Source: a virus. Taken from it: DNA of 31,749 nucleotides. The notes below the pieces were generated by a model. The model searched no databases. It saw only the letters and a program-made list of their open reading frames with translations, and was not told the DNA's origin. The DNA lies in IMG/VR virus record IMGVR_UViG_3300017942_000005, positions 1 to 31,749 of that record. The stretch is one strand, 5' to 3'. Shown here piece by piece: positions 12,679-21,200 of the stretch. Each line of letters starts with the position of its first letter. Positions within the stretch are counted from its first letter, which is position 1. The translations under genes and the position numbers were made by a program.

Positions 12679-14158
12679 GTTCTACCTCGAAATGCTTGAT
12701 CTTCAGTTCGTCGCCCCTTTTGGTCGCCAGTTCCGTGATTCCGATGACGTCATGTTTCTCAAGCTCTTTGGCGACCTCAATCTTCGATTCTTCTTCCAGG
12801 GCGACCCAAAATTCCTCGGGGAAGGCCGCCAATCTCGCCGGATTCTTCTGAATCCAGATCGGCATAGCACAGCGCGTTCTTTCCCCGGCGCTCAGTCTGT
12901 GAAATGGCTCAAGCTCGCCATCGGGGTGAACAAACTGAAGAACTCCGTCTTCGACGGTAAGTGAGGGAATCCCCGCTTTTGACAGCAACCCTCCGAGTTG
13001 TCGAGGCACCGCCTTTGCCAATGCTTCGTATTTATCGGCTAGGGCGATAAGGGAGTCCCGCAGCTTTCGAGATTCTTCCGCCTGCTCGCACTTCTTGCGG
13101 TATTCTTCGGACTCGCGTGCGGCCTCAAGGGTTTCGCGAGCGAGTTTGACCGCAAGATCCGCTTTCTGGACGTCGGCCTCCGTTGCGCCAGTGATTTCGG
13201 TATCAAGGATAGCCTTTTTACGATCCCACTTGTCAGCTTGGCCTACAGCGTCCGCAGACGCTTGGCATGCGTAGTTTAGACTTACCTCAAGAGCATCACA
13301 TTCGCCCTGAGCAACCAGTAAGTCCCGCTCAAGTAGTGCAACCTTATCGCGAGCGCTCTTCAGTTGTTCCTGTAGGGCAAGCCAAGTGTTCCGCTTGCTG
13401 TCAATATCCGGCCGCTCGCCTAACGTTTCCTGAATAATCAACCGTTCCTCTTCGCGTTCCTTCCGCTGGCCGGCCGACCCCATAGCCTCCCGCTTGTCCC
13501 CGACCGCGCTGTCATAGGCTTTCTGAGCTTCCAAGAACGGGACGTCGACCAAGTTCTCGGGTTTAATCGGAGTCGCCTGTTGACGGCGCCCTTCGGCCTG
13601 TTCCGCCGATGATATGAGTTCACGCTTCTTTTTGTGGAGGTCGCGGCTGATCATACCGGCGGCCTCGACCGGGTCGACCTGCCCGAAGTCATCAAGCCCG
13701 ACCAGATCGTCCAAGAAATCAAGCGCCCGTTCGTCGCCCTGAACCAGCTCGGAGATTAGCTCTCGGTCGGTTTTCAGATTTAGGATGGACACTAGTGCCC
13801 GAATCCGCGCAGCCTCAGCCGCCTTCTTGTCCTTTAGGCCAGGGTCAATCACTGTCGCCAGGGGACTCACGCTTGCGAGCGAGACTTCCGTAGACTGCCC
13901 GGTCTTCGACTTCGAGCGCGTGACTTCCAAGACGACTACATCGTCAATTAGAAGCTTTCCCTTTTGGCTTCCGTCCCGCGGCTCAATAGGAATATCAACG
14001 CCGCCGGCCCGCGTGATCGCATTCAGGAAGATGGATTTCCCTGATCCGTTGGCGGCCGTCAGGAGATTCATTCCCGGCGAGACCTCGCAAACAAAATCAT
14101 GGATAGGTCCAAGATTCTGAGCCTCAAGCTTTTTGGTTGGTTTCTTTTTCGCGCTCAT
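12665..14158 (-). CDS. SMC/SbcC/RecF-like coiled-coil ATPase
   Basis: 497 residues. The N-terminal half-domain begins [20 protein letters not shown] with Walker A AANGSGKS (35-42). A long charged coiled coil occupies about 180-400. The C-terminal half-domain has the ABC signature LSAGER (422-427). The Walker B position is degenerate: FWVALEEES (450-458) lacks the usual hhhhD-E Asp. This layout fits small SbcC/RecF-like phage ATPases that act on DNA ends, here within a recombination module with exonuclease and RusA. No SbcD-like nuclease partner is seen nearby. GGGGGA precedes the ATG. Whether the unusual Walker B hydrolyses ATP is uncertain. Confidence 0.83.
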   Translation of the reverse strand: MSAKKKPTKKLEAQNLGPIHDFVCEVSPGMNLLTAANGSGKSIFLNAITRAGGVDIPIEPRDGSQKGKLLIDDVVVLEVTRSKSKTGQSTEVSLASVSPLATVIDPGLKDKKAAEAARIRALVSILNLKTDRELISELVQGDERALDFLDDLVGLDDFGQVDPVEAAGMISRDLHKKKRELISSAEQAEGRRQQATPIKPENLVDVPFLEAQKAYDSAVGDKREAMGSAGQRKEREEERLIIQETLGERPDIDSKRNTWLALQEQLKSARDKVALLERDLLVAQGECDALEVSLNYACQASADAVGQADKWDRKKAILDTEITGATEADVQKADLAVKLARETLEAARESEEYRKKCEQAEESRKLRDSLIALADKYEALAKAVPRQLGGLLSKAGIPSLTVEDGVLQFVHPDGELEPFHRLSAGERTRCAMPIWIQKNPARLAAFPEEFWVALEEESKIEVAKELEKHDVIGITELATKRGDELKIKHFEVEHGDN

Positions 14159-14678
14159 CTTTAATCCCCCAGCCCCGAATTTTCGCCACCGTTTCAGCGT
14201 AATCCAAAAACGCCATAACCTCGCGCCTGGTTTTCTTGCCCGCCCAATACTCGCGGGCTTCAGCCATCGACTTTGAGCGACAGCCTACCTGAACCATTAA
14301 GACCCCCTCTTTGAGCCACGCGAAGGCTTGCCAGCCATCGGGCCAGCCGCCGCCTATAATGGAGTCGGCCCCTCCGAGGTCGGCCCCTCTGAGGTTGGCC
14401 CCTCTGAGGTTGGCCCCTCTGAGGTTGGCCCCTCTGAGGTAGGTCCCTCCGAGGTCGGCCCCTCTGAGGTTGGCCCCTCCGAGGTCGGCCCCTTCGAGGT
14501 AGGCCCCTCTGAGGTCGGCCCCTCCGAGGTCGGCCCCTCTGAGGTCGGCCCCTCCGAGGTTGGCCCCTCTGAGGTTGGCCCCTTCCTTAGCGCGGGCTTC
14601 CAGCGAATCTGTCAGTGATTCCGCTTGATCTTCGCGGATCAAATCGCCCGTGCGCCAATTCTTAATTTGAATCTTCAT
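14124..14678 (-). CDS. Pentapeptide-repeat protein
   Basis: 184 residues. After a 30-residue leader ([20 protein letters not shown]) come about sixteen A(N/D)L(R/G)G pentapeptides (about 33-110), which would fold as a right-handed quadrilateral beta-helix. The C-terminal domain ([20 protein letters not shown], then EARGYW-like and helical parts) is a cap often found on phage and cyanobacterial-type repeat proteins. Such proteins can mimic DNA or sit at surfaces; the role here is unknown. The start has GAGGGG upstream, and the end overlaps the ATPase gene by 35 bases. DNA of the repeat is a near-perfect 15-bp tandem array. Confidence 0.88.
   Translation of the reverse strand: MKIQIKNWRTGDLIREDQAESLTDSLEARAKEGANLRGANLGGADLRGADLGGADLRGAYLEGADLGGANLRGADLGGTYLRGANLRGANLRGANLRGADLGGADSIIGGGWPDGWQAFAWLKEGVLMVQVGCRSKSMAEAREYWAGKKTRREVMAFLDYAETVAKIRGWGIKDEREKETNQKA
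14362..14590. repeat. 15-bp tandem array encoding pentapeptide repeats
   Basis: About 15 copies of a 15-bp unit, GGCCCCTCTGAGGTT with CC/CT and C/T variants. DNA-level identity is much higher than the protein needs, pointing to recent expansion by slippage or unequal recombination. Confidence 0.93.
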
Positions 14679-14681
14679 CTC

Positions 14682-14867
14682 TTACCCCTCAAATATCGAA
14701 TCAACATCAATTTCCACGCACCCCTCATAATCAGCGAGCGCCTTCCTTACTGCTTGCTCGACGTCAAGCTTCGCCTGAAGCGCGAGCTTTGATTTTTGCT
14801 CTGAGTCGATTTTGACGCTGGGGTTGAAATTGATCGCGGCCCCGACCGCTATGGCTATTGCTTGCAT
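14682..14867 (-). CDS. Small hypothetical protein (61 aa)
   Basis: ATG at 14867 with GAAAGGAAGGA upstream (the stop of the RusA gene lies in between), preferred over an in-frame GTG at 14891. Product MQAIAIAVGAAINFNPSVKI, then a charged helix (EQKSKLALQAKLDVEQAVRK) and acidic C-terminus. The N-terminal hydrophobic stretch is short. No family is recognised. Confidence 0.6.
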   Translation of the reverse strand: MQAIAIAVGAAINFNPSVKIDSEQKSKLALQAKLDVEQAVRKALADYEGCVEIDVDSIFEG

Positions 14868-14872
14868 GGTTC

Positions 14873-15466
14873 TTATCCTTCCTTTCTCCACGGCGGCGGC
14901 TCTTCCATCTTCGGCCTTGGTTTCCTTGGTCCCTCGCCGCTCAATTGAAACAGCGCCGTTTGCTCCTCGACGGAATTTGCGACATCGACATCAAGTTCGC
15001 ACGCTTCAATAACTACGCGCTCCTCACTATCGTATCGGCGCTTGATATGGAGGTCGGCGAAGCGCGAATCATCCGACACCCAGCCCCCTATCTTCATGGC
15101 GTCGAAACAGGCGCGTGCTATCTTGTCCTGATCCTTGCCGACCTTTGGGTATTTCGGGGCGGTCGGCTTTAGCTCTCCGTTTGTCCTGAAATGCGCAGCG
15201 GGCCTTTTAACGTACACCGTTATTCTGGCGAACATGGCCTCATCGAGTGGGGCATCCGGCCTGACCTCGCGCATTTCAGCAACGGCTTGAGAGCGCCAGG
15301 GCTTGAGGTTTTTGTTGTCATCAAGCATCACGGGGAATTTATAAGGCCGCCCCGTTTTCTTGCTGATGCCTTCCTTTAGGAAGGTTGTTTTTGAGCCCTG
15401 AGTAGCGGCTGGGCCGTAAATGACAACCATGCCGCGCCAGGGAACGAGGGGAGAATCGGCGCTCAT
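14873..15466 (-). CDS. rusA: RusA-like Holliday junction resolvase
   Basis: 197 residues. After an N-terminal YGPAATQGSKTTF motif typical of RusA (small-molecule-like 'G.P..K.R') come YVKRPAAHFRTNG and the active-site run PKVGKDQDKIARACFDAM (107-124) with Asp112/Asp114, Asp122, then VSDDSRF (130-136) and Lys142. RusA dimers cut four-way junctions formed in phage recombination. The Pro/Arg/Glu-rich C-terminal tail (KPRPKMEEPPPWRKEG) is extra. It overlaps the upstream gene by four bases (ATGA-type) and belongs with the ATPase, exonuclease and RecT-like genes as a recombination set. Confidence 0.85.
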   Translation of the reverse strand: MSADSPLVPWRGMVVIYGPAATQGSKTTFLKEGISKKTGRPYKFPVMLDDNKNLKPWRSQAVAEMREVRPDAPLDEAMFARITVYVKRPAAHFRTNGELKPTAPKYPKVGKDQDKIARACFDAMKIGGWVSDDSRFADLHIKRRYDSEERVVIEACELDVDVANSVEEQTALFQLSGEGPRKPRPKMEEPPPWRKEG

Positions 15467-15894
15467 ATTCTCGGCACGCCCCTTTCCATCTCACGGTGAT
15501 ACCAAAAAACGCTGGCGCCTGCGAATACGCCCATTTCAGGCGAAACCCCAACGCTCGTAACGATAAGCGGCCCCGCAAACTGCCAGCCCTGCTTTCTCAG
15601 TCTTTGGACTTCGGCCATAAAGTCGGCCATGTCGTTGCGCTCTACGACCTGGTATTCGTATTTATCAAACCCAAATAGCGCTTTCTCCCCGGCGAATTGC
15701 GGCGGGGGCACAAGCGGAAGCGGCCCGATTTTCTTCTCGTCGCCAAAGTTGACCAACGCCAGCAAGAGCGCTTTGACCTCGGCGGCCTCCAGCGTAAATG
15801 TTCTGGTTATGGTAGGCACCCACCTGATCAACGACAAGGCGCCATCCGCGTCCACTCTCGCGACCACTCTCTCTGACAGTTTGATTTCACCCAT
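15463..15894 (-). CDS. Hypothetical protein (143 aa)
   Basis: ATG at 15894 with AAGGAG seven bases upstream decides the start over an in-frame start at 15933. Product begins MGEIKLSERVVARVDADG. The C-terminal half (YEYQVVERNDMADFMAEVQRL, KQGWQFAGPLIV) resembles the small DUF-type domains with 'Y.....  L...L..  GW' that appear in many hypothetical proteins, but I cannot assign a family. It overlaps the HTH gene by eight bases upstream and RusA downstream. Confidence 0.65.
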   Translation of the reverse strand: MGEIKLSERVVARVDADGALSLIRWVPTITRTFTLEAAEVKALLLALVNFGDEKKIGPLPLVPPPQFAGEKALFGFDKYEYQVVERNDMADFMAEVQRLRKQGWQFAGPLIVTSVGVSPEMGVFAGASVFWYHREMERGVPRI

Positions 15895-16105
15895 CTGATT
15901 TCTCCTTCGCGTCCAGGACGTAGACCCTCTCACGCCTGATGCCCAAAACCTGAAGCAGTCGACCTCTGACCGGCCATCCGTTCAAAGCCTCAGAGATCCG
16001 GCTCTCATGTATCCGATGTTTCTTGGCGAAGTCCGCCCGAGTCCCAACGCGCGAGATTTCCACGAGCAGGATTTTTTTGACATCCTCTTGTGTTAGAATC
16101 GTCAT
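15887..16105 (-). CDS. Small HTH transcriptional regulator (Cro/C1-like)
   Basis: 72 residues from ATG 16105 (MTILTQEDVKKIL). The segment TRADFAKKHRIHESRISEAL (about 22-41) is a clear helix-turn-helix, followed by NGWPVRGRLLQVLGIRRERVY, the pattern of short phage Cro-like proteins in which an HTH is followed by 'LG' and a beta strand. It should bind operators as a dimer. No Shine-Dalgarno site is seen. Instead a TTTACA-17-TATATT promoter ends 9 bases before the ATG, so the mRNA would be almost leaderless, like lambda cI from PRM. The promoter overlaps a CCTGAACGGG box, suggesting self-control. It heads the leftward early operon. Confidence 0.78.
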   Translation of the reverse strand: MTILTQEDVKKILLVEISRVGTRADFAKKHRIHESRISEALNGWPVRGRLLQVLGIRRERVYVLDAKEKSDG

Positions 16106-16114
16106 CGCAAGCCC

Positions 16115-16156
16115 AATATACACCCTTCCACAAAAACTGTAAATTCCCTGAACGGG
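16115..16156 (-). promoter_or_regulatory. Promoter of the HTH regulator/early operon with operator box
   Basis: Minus strand: TTTACA (16143-16138), 17 bases, TATATT (16120-16115), ATG 9 bases further. CCCGTTCAGGGAATT (16156-16142) abuts and overlaps the -35. This box is the reverse-oriented copy of the near-palindrome seen at 23.38 and 24.68 kb. Confidence 0.7.
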
Positions 16157-16298
16157 TACTATCCCCTTTTTATTTTCCGTGTTATAGTTCCGCCCATCCT
16201 AAGCGCGGGCTCTCCCTCGGGGGTTCGGCAAATTATCCCTGAAGCGGCCCGCGCCGGATTTCCTACCAACAACCTGAGAAGCTAACTGAGGCCAAGAA

Positions 16299-16334
16299 AA
16301 GCCCGGGACGTGACGCCCGGGCTTCTGTTTTTTG
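16299..16334. terminator. Bidirectional intrinsic terminator
   Basis: AAGCCCGGG (16299-16307) pairs with CCCGGGCTT (16316-16324) around an 8-base loop. Rightward, TTCTGTTTTTT follows; leftward, TTTTCTT follows. It lies 20-50 bases after the stop of the Tat-signal gene and should end the leftward late transcript before the early promoter at 16.12 kb. Confidence 0.82.
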
Positions 16335-16352
16335 ATTGAAAACGGGAACCTT

Positions 16353-16880
16353 TTACTTCGCCGACGCGGGATGCCCCCAAATTGGGCGCTGAGCAAACGC
16401 TCTGATGACAGCCATATCCGCCGACGCCGTATTTGATGAAAGCCTGGCCCTGACGGCCGTCGAAGCCGTGCCGACTGCGTTTGAGAGCCAATTAAGCGCG
16501 ACATTGACAATTCCGAGCCCGGCAAGAATGCCGGCCAAGATCGGCCCCGGAACCAGTCCGGGCGGCAACGCCGCGAGAACAGAATCGGCAATCGGGATCA
16601 ATTGCGCCAGGAAATGAGCCGTGTTTCCCGTCGCACTCTTGGCGGCGGCTAGAAGCTGATTCGCGGCGTTGATGCCGAGGTTAATATCGGCGAGAACTTG
16701 AGCCGAAAGATTCGGGTCAAGCTGCTTAACGAATGGAATTGTCTGTTGAAATCCGCTGATCACGGATTCGATTGTTGATATGACCGTCTGGTTTGGAGTA
16801 CAGGATTCTTCCGGCAAACCTACGACCGATGCGGCTACGCCTAAACCGACGATCCGCATAAAATGACGGCGATCTTGCAT
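16353..16880 (-). CDS. Tat-signal-bearing hypothetical protein (175 aa)
   Basis: ATG at 16880 with GGAGG ten bases upstream. The N-terminus MQDRRHFMRIVGLGVAASVVG has the twin-arginine pattern (RRxF plus hydrophobic stretch). A Cys follows at about residue 27 (PEESC), without a standard lipobox. The body is Ala/Leu-rich with hydrophobic helices (LVPGPILAGILAGLGIVNVALN) and short helices before it. It lies directly downstream of a holin-like gene, so a role at the membrane during lysis or as a late envelope protein is possible, but no lytic enzyme motif is visible. Confidence 0.65.
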   Translation of the reverse strand: MQDRRHFMRIVGLGVAASVVGLPEESCTPNQTVISTIESVISGFQQTIPFVKQLDPNLSAQVLADINLGINAANQLLAAAKSATGNTAHFLAQLIPIADSVLAALPPGLVPGPILAGILAGLGIVNVALNWLSNAVGTASTAVRARLSSNTASADMAVIRAFAQRPIWGHPASAK

Positions 16881-16901
16881 AAAATTCAAACCTCCTTGGG
16901 G

Positions 16902-17072
16902 TTAATTTGAAGGCGCGGCTAGGCCCTTGCCGAGCGCGGCGGCGATAGCACCGACAATGATAAGGACCGTCCCGACCGTCGCCGGCAACAGGTTGAGAAC
17001 GCTTGGAACGCTGAGCGCGCCAACAATGGCGGCGATCAGACCGATAATAGACAGAAGCTTTGAGTTGTGCAT
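16902..17072 (-). CDS. Small two-segment membrane protein, holin candidate (56 aa)
   Basis: ATG at 17072 with GAGGG eight bases upstream. MHNSK is followed by a first hydrophobic helix (LLSIIGLIAAIVGALSV, about 6-22), a short PS turn and a second (LLPATVGTVLIIVGAIAAAL, about 29-48), then a short GKGLAAPSN tail. Two hydrophobic helices, small size and the position near the late operon end are typical of class II-like holins. No endolysin is seen next to it, so other small membrane roles remain possible. Confidence 0.62.
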   Translation of the reverse strand: MHNSKLLSIIGLIAAIVGALSVPSVLNLLPATVGTVLIIVGAIAAALGKGLAAPSN

Positions 17073-17122
17073 TTTTGAAACCCTCGCGGGAAATGGTGGG
17101 AATTTACGAACACGCGGGCAGT

Positions 17123-17749
17123 TTACGCCGGTCTTTCAAGGGAATCAAGCAGATCCCAAGTGACTTCATTCGCTGGCGTCAATGCTCCGATGTCTTGAAA
17201 CAGCTCGGAACGATAAGGCCAGGGATCAATATCCGCGATCCATCGGAACCAAAGAGCAACCTTTATGCTCCGCTCGATATGTTCCTTCCATGCGTAGAAG
17301 TTTGGTTTCTCACGCCAGAACATAGGCGTGTCCACATTTGGAATCTGGCCGAATGTATTGCGAAAGTGATGGATAATCAGATCAGCGAGTTTATCACAGA
17401 TCGTTGAAATCTCAGGCGCGATCCCATCGGCAATCATTGAATGCGTAATAACGCAAAGAACACCATTTGTTTTAAACGGAAGCGCGCGAGAATATGTCGG
17501 CATGTCTTTCGTCGGCTCATGGATATAAACAACCGGCCCGTCGCAGTCTTGATGATCAGGAAAGACATGCTCGAATTCATCAACAATCCGCTGCGCTGCT
17601 TCGTGCTGAATCTCACCGCCAGTACAGCGCTCATGGTACTGTGCCAGATTGTCAAGCGCCGTGAGCGCGTCTTCGGAAAAAGGTGTCCGTTCAAGAAAGT
17701 CTTTAATTGCCTGGTAATAGGCGAGGTCCGGATCACGCGCATTTTTCAT
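17123..17749 (-). CDS. Hypothetical protein (208 aa)
   Basis: Starts at ATG 17749 (MKNARDPDLAYYQAIKDFLE). The sequence is a soluble mixed alpha/beta protein with YHERCTGGEIQHEAAQRIVD, a centre rich in aromatic residues and a C-terminal WFRWIADIDPWPYRSELF. No family is recognised. There is no ribosome site; TAAAGT ends six bases before the ATG, with TTGCCC 18 bases upstream, so a leaderless transcript is predicted. It shares its control region with the oppositely oriented gene at 17826. Confidence 0.7.
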   Translation of the reverse strand: MKNARDPDLAYYQAIKDFLERTPFSEDALTALDNLAQYHERCTGGEIQHEAAQRIVDEFEHVFPDHQDCDGPVVYIHEPTKDMPTYSRALPFKTNGVLCVITHSMIADGIAPEISTICDKLADLIIHHFRNTFGQIPNVDTPMFWREKPNFYAWKEHIERSIKVALWFRWIADIDPWPYRSELFQDIGALTPANEVTWDLLDSLERPA

Positions 17750-17755
17750 GCAGCC

Positions 17756-17819
17756 ACTTTACTTCAAAAGCGTGGGCGGGGGCAATACCTGAATGGGGAA
17801 TTGCGGGGGATGCTATGCT
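17756..17819. promoter_or_regulatory. Divergent leaderless promoters with a shared operator box
   Basis: Leftward: TTGCCC (17785-17780), 18 bases, TAAAGT (17761-17756), 6 bases, ATG 17749. Rightward: extended -10 TGCTATGCT (17811-17819), 6 bases, ATG 17826; its -35 is weak. Between them CCTGAATGGGGAATTG (17788-17803) is a one-mismatch copy of the CCTGAACGGGGAATT box. Confidence 0.6.
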
Positions 17820-17825
17820 GTTTTT

Positions 17826-18230
17826 ATGAGCAAAGAAATGGAAGCCTGCGAAGCTTTCAACGCCGTTGCCGAGATGGTCCTGGCCCTCGGGGAGTTCCCT
17901 TTGGCCGAAAAACATGAAGGGTGTTTTCTTCACAGGGTTGACGAGCGATGGGTTTTCGCCATCAACGGGCACCGCGAAGCGAAGAAATGTCGGTATGTGA
18001 CCGGGCCGATGAGCGGCGAAAGCGAGCCAGAGGTCGAGATCATGCCGTTCAATTGCTTTGTCTGGTACAACGGCTGGCCGGCTGGTTATTTCGATCCGTC
18101 TGGCGGGATCATAGCAGGCGGCGAGGCGGCAAACGAAGCGGCCTTTATTGAGGCGGTCAAGGCCGCCACGGAAAAGGTCAAATCGCAGACCGCGCAAACC
18201 TCGAAGCAATCCGATCAACCTGGCGATTGA
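17826..18230 (+). CDS. Rightward hypothetical gene opposing the late operon (134 aa)
   Basis: ATG at 17826 (MSKEMEACEAFNAVAEMVLA). The central part reads as a genuine folded protein: CFLHRVDERWVFAINGHREA, PFNCFVWYNGWPAGYFDPSGG, IIAGGEAANEAAFIEAVKAA. The 'ngWPaG...p.GG..a.G..ane' pattern occurs in small phage or plasmid proteins of unknown role. There is no ribosome site; a TATGCT -10 lies six bases upstream, predicting a leaderless mRNA (an in-frame ATG at 17838 is an alternative). Its 3' end overlaps the 3' end of the 1423-residue gene by 53 bases, tail to tail. Its opposite orientation inside a leftward block suggests a moron-like insertion. Confidence 0.72.
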   Translation: MSKEMEACEAFNAVAEMVLALGEFPLAEKHEGCFLHRVDERWVFAINGHREAKKCRYVTGPMSGESEPEVEIMPFNCFVWYNGWPAGYFDPSGGIIAGGEAANEAAFIEAVKAATEKVKSQTAQTSKQSDQPGD

Positions 18231-21200
18231 TCACGTTCTCATTCAAGTAGCGTTGCAGAATCTCGCCCTTTCGCTTGGCCTGGGCGGCGCGAGTCTCGGG
18301 GCTCATCTTCTGAATGTCTTTCTGTTTGGTGCTGAAGGTTCGGAAAATTCCGTTCAATTGCCTTTTCGCCTCGGCCAAGGTTTCTTTGTCGACCTTGCCC
18401 AATTTAGCCTTGAGCTTTGTTTCCGCCTCAGTCAAAGCGGCCGACCGTTCTAACGCCAAGTCTCTTTCTTCCGGCAAGGCTTCGACTTTAGCCTCAGCGT
18501 CTTTTCTAGCTTCTTTGATGCCGAATTCGAGCAGTTTCTTTTTCCCGGACTTGTCCGCTTGTCTGTATTCGTCGCTTTCGATTATTTCTGGGAGCGTTCG
18601 GGCAATCTGTTTCGTGTGCCGATCCGCGCGGGCTTTGTAATCTTCTGGCGATTCTCCTTCCTCGCGCTTCGGCGCCGTGATCTTCTGGTTTACAGCGTCA
18701 AGCTCCTTGCCCACTTTATCGGGCATTCCCCGAACGATTGGGACGTTCGTTCTGAGGCCCGGCGTAACAGCCTCAAATTCCTCGGCTACTCCCTTTGGCC
18801 GCCTAATGACTTTTGGGCGTTCAAGCTGCAACATCCTGGCGACAACATGCCCCAGCCCAGCTTTTTCCTCGGGGTCGGTCGCTCGGGCAAGCCTTTGAAT
18901 GTCTGGCGGCAACACTGCGCTTCTGACGGGCGCCGTGATGAATTTGCCGACGCCGCCGGGCTGTTCGGATTCCCTGATAGCCCGAACCGGCTCACCGAGA
19001 AATGGGATTTCCTCAAATAGCGCCAACGACGATTGAACCAAAGCGTCCGTATACGACGCCTCTTTGTTGCCTTTCCGTTTAGCATCAAGGATTCGATAAA
19101 CCGTCGCGTAGAACTGCAGGGCGTTGACGGCCGGGTTATGGACCATCCAGCCCGGCAGGTCCATCCCAAAGAATCGCACGCCTCCGACCTGGACATCCTC
19201 GGATCCCCGCTTTTTCTCGCCGGCCACATAATACCCGCCAAACTCTAGGCCCCTAAAACCGACATACAACAGCAGCCCCAGGAAGCCTAAGAATGTCGCC
19301 ATCATTGCGCCGCGGTTAATATTGCGTGCGATGTAATCGGCATCTTCTGGCGTCAGGCGATCAGCGAAGCCGCCCGTTCCGCCTGGCGGGATTCCTCCCC
19401 CTCCGGACCCTTTCCCGGCGCCCCCGCCGGCGAGAGCCATTCTGATAAACGCCTTTCCCGGCCCAAACAGATATTCAGTCGTTTCAAAGGTGAAGTTGGT
19501 CCCAACTTTTACGATCGGAAGAAACGAGCGAATGATCGCCGAGGCGAGTTGTCCGCGCTTCCCATTCTTTTCGGATTCCACCAATCTAAGCAGCGTTCGA
19601 TACAACGTATTGAGCTGATTGTCATTCATCAAAATGGCGCGGTTGGCATAGACATAGGCCATCATTCCTAGCCCGATTTGAAACTCCGGCTCTTCGATTT
19701 CCTGTAGCGCGGCTTCCGGCGACATTCCCTGAGCGATCCTTGCCCGATACTCGAAATCTTTCAGGCGAATAAAAGCCCTTTGGAACTCGGCTATCTTCGG
19801 CTGCGTCTTGAGCGCCGAATGCACGCGGCCCCAGAACTCTATAAAGTCCGGGTCAAGCGCGACCTTCTTTCCACCGTAAACAAGATCAATCTTCGTCTGG
19901 CCCGTGCGCCTGGCGTTTAACATTTCCTGCCAGACCGAGCTTTCGGGGCCAACCGTGATGTGATTGAAGATCGTTTTGAGCGACGCAAGCTCGGCCTCAA
20001 GATTCAGGCCGCCCGAGTAATACGGGCTCTTGGCGTAGATTCCGCGAAGTCCGGGAACCTTTGAGAGCCCGGCCGAATAGAGCATTTCAATTGGGGTCGA
20101 GATGTTCTTAAATCCAGCATAGGCGCTCAGCTTCAATAGCACGAGCGCACTTGACAAATCGGACCAGCGAATCCAGCGCGGAATATAATACGTCGCCTTG
20201 CCGATGAACCCTTGCTTCGATTCAGCCTTTTTATGCTCATCGGCCATCTTCTCAAGGATTGCCCTTTGGCCTTCACGTTCCCCGCGAAGCCGCAGAGCCT
20301 CGCGGTCCAATTTCATGGGCCCGCGTTTCTTTTTGGAGAAATCTTTCTCAGCGATCTTCTTTTTGATCTTGGCGGTTTCGGTAGCCAGGCGTTTCTTATA
20401 GGCCTGCAGAGCTGTCCGCCATTGCTCTTCGGGCGATTTCTTGGTTTTTTCGATCTTGACGGCGTTTTGGACCATCGCCGCTTTGACGGCTTTGCGGAGG
20501 TCAAGAACTCGTTGGCTGGGCTTGTCCTGTTGGTAGCCTGATCGTTTCGGGGACTCGCCAGCCTCGGCGTCTTCAAGGGCATTGATCAATCTTTGCTGGC
20601 GGCCTACTTCCCGGAGCCTGACGGCCAATTCTTCCATGTTCGGCTGGCGGGCGCGTCCGTAACCCGACCATATATCCGCAATTTCTCTTTCAGTGATCGA
20701 CGGAGCGAAGGGCTCAAGGTCTTTTTTGATGGCGGCAGTGACTTCCTCGGCGGTGTTTAGGCCCTGGCCGACCCAAGAGGTTGACAGTGCTTTGATAATT
20801 CGGATCAGGTCCGGATTCTCGGCCGTCATTTCCTCTTCAGCGAGATCGAACATGATCCGGGGGTCTTCTGTTCCAAAGCTACCTACGTTGGCCGTTGCTG
20901 ATTTAATTTGGGTAGGCACAAACGCGACCCATGTGTCTCCTGCGTATTCGTCCCCGGATAGCGATTCTCCGAGCCGTGGATCGCGTAGTATCTTTATGCC
21001 GTCGTAGCCTCGACCTTTGGCGGATTCGGCGAAGCCCTCAAAGCTTTCTGTTCCTGTAACGTATTGAGCTATAAAATCACTCGCGCTGATTTCTATCGGA
21101 TTTTTGATTGATAGAAAAGCCGGAATGATCTTTGAGCCTTCTCGGTAAACCAGCTTCGGCGGCCAAGACTGAGGATTTACTTCGTGCCCCGAAAAAGCGG

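Noticed and set aside
14362-14590. Possible CRISPR-like repeat array
   Set aside because: Units are contiguous 15-bp tandem repeats without spacers and encode pentapeptides in frame.
16190-16201. TAGGATGGGCGG on the minus strand, shared with two promoters
   Set aside because: No -35 at a usable distance; the better promoter for the early operon is TTTACA/TATATT at 16115-16143.
17733-18218. Leftward frame antisense to the 17826 gene
   Set aside because: Arg/Leu/Phe-rich shadow composition; the rightward protein is clearly better formed.
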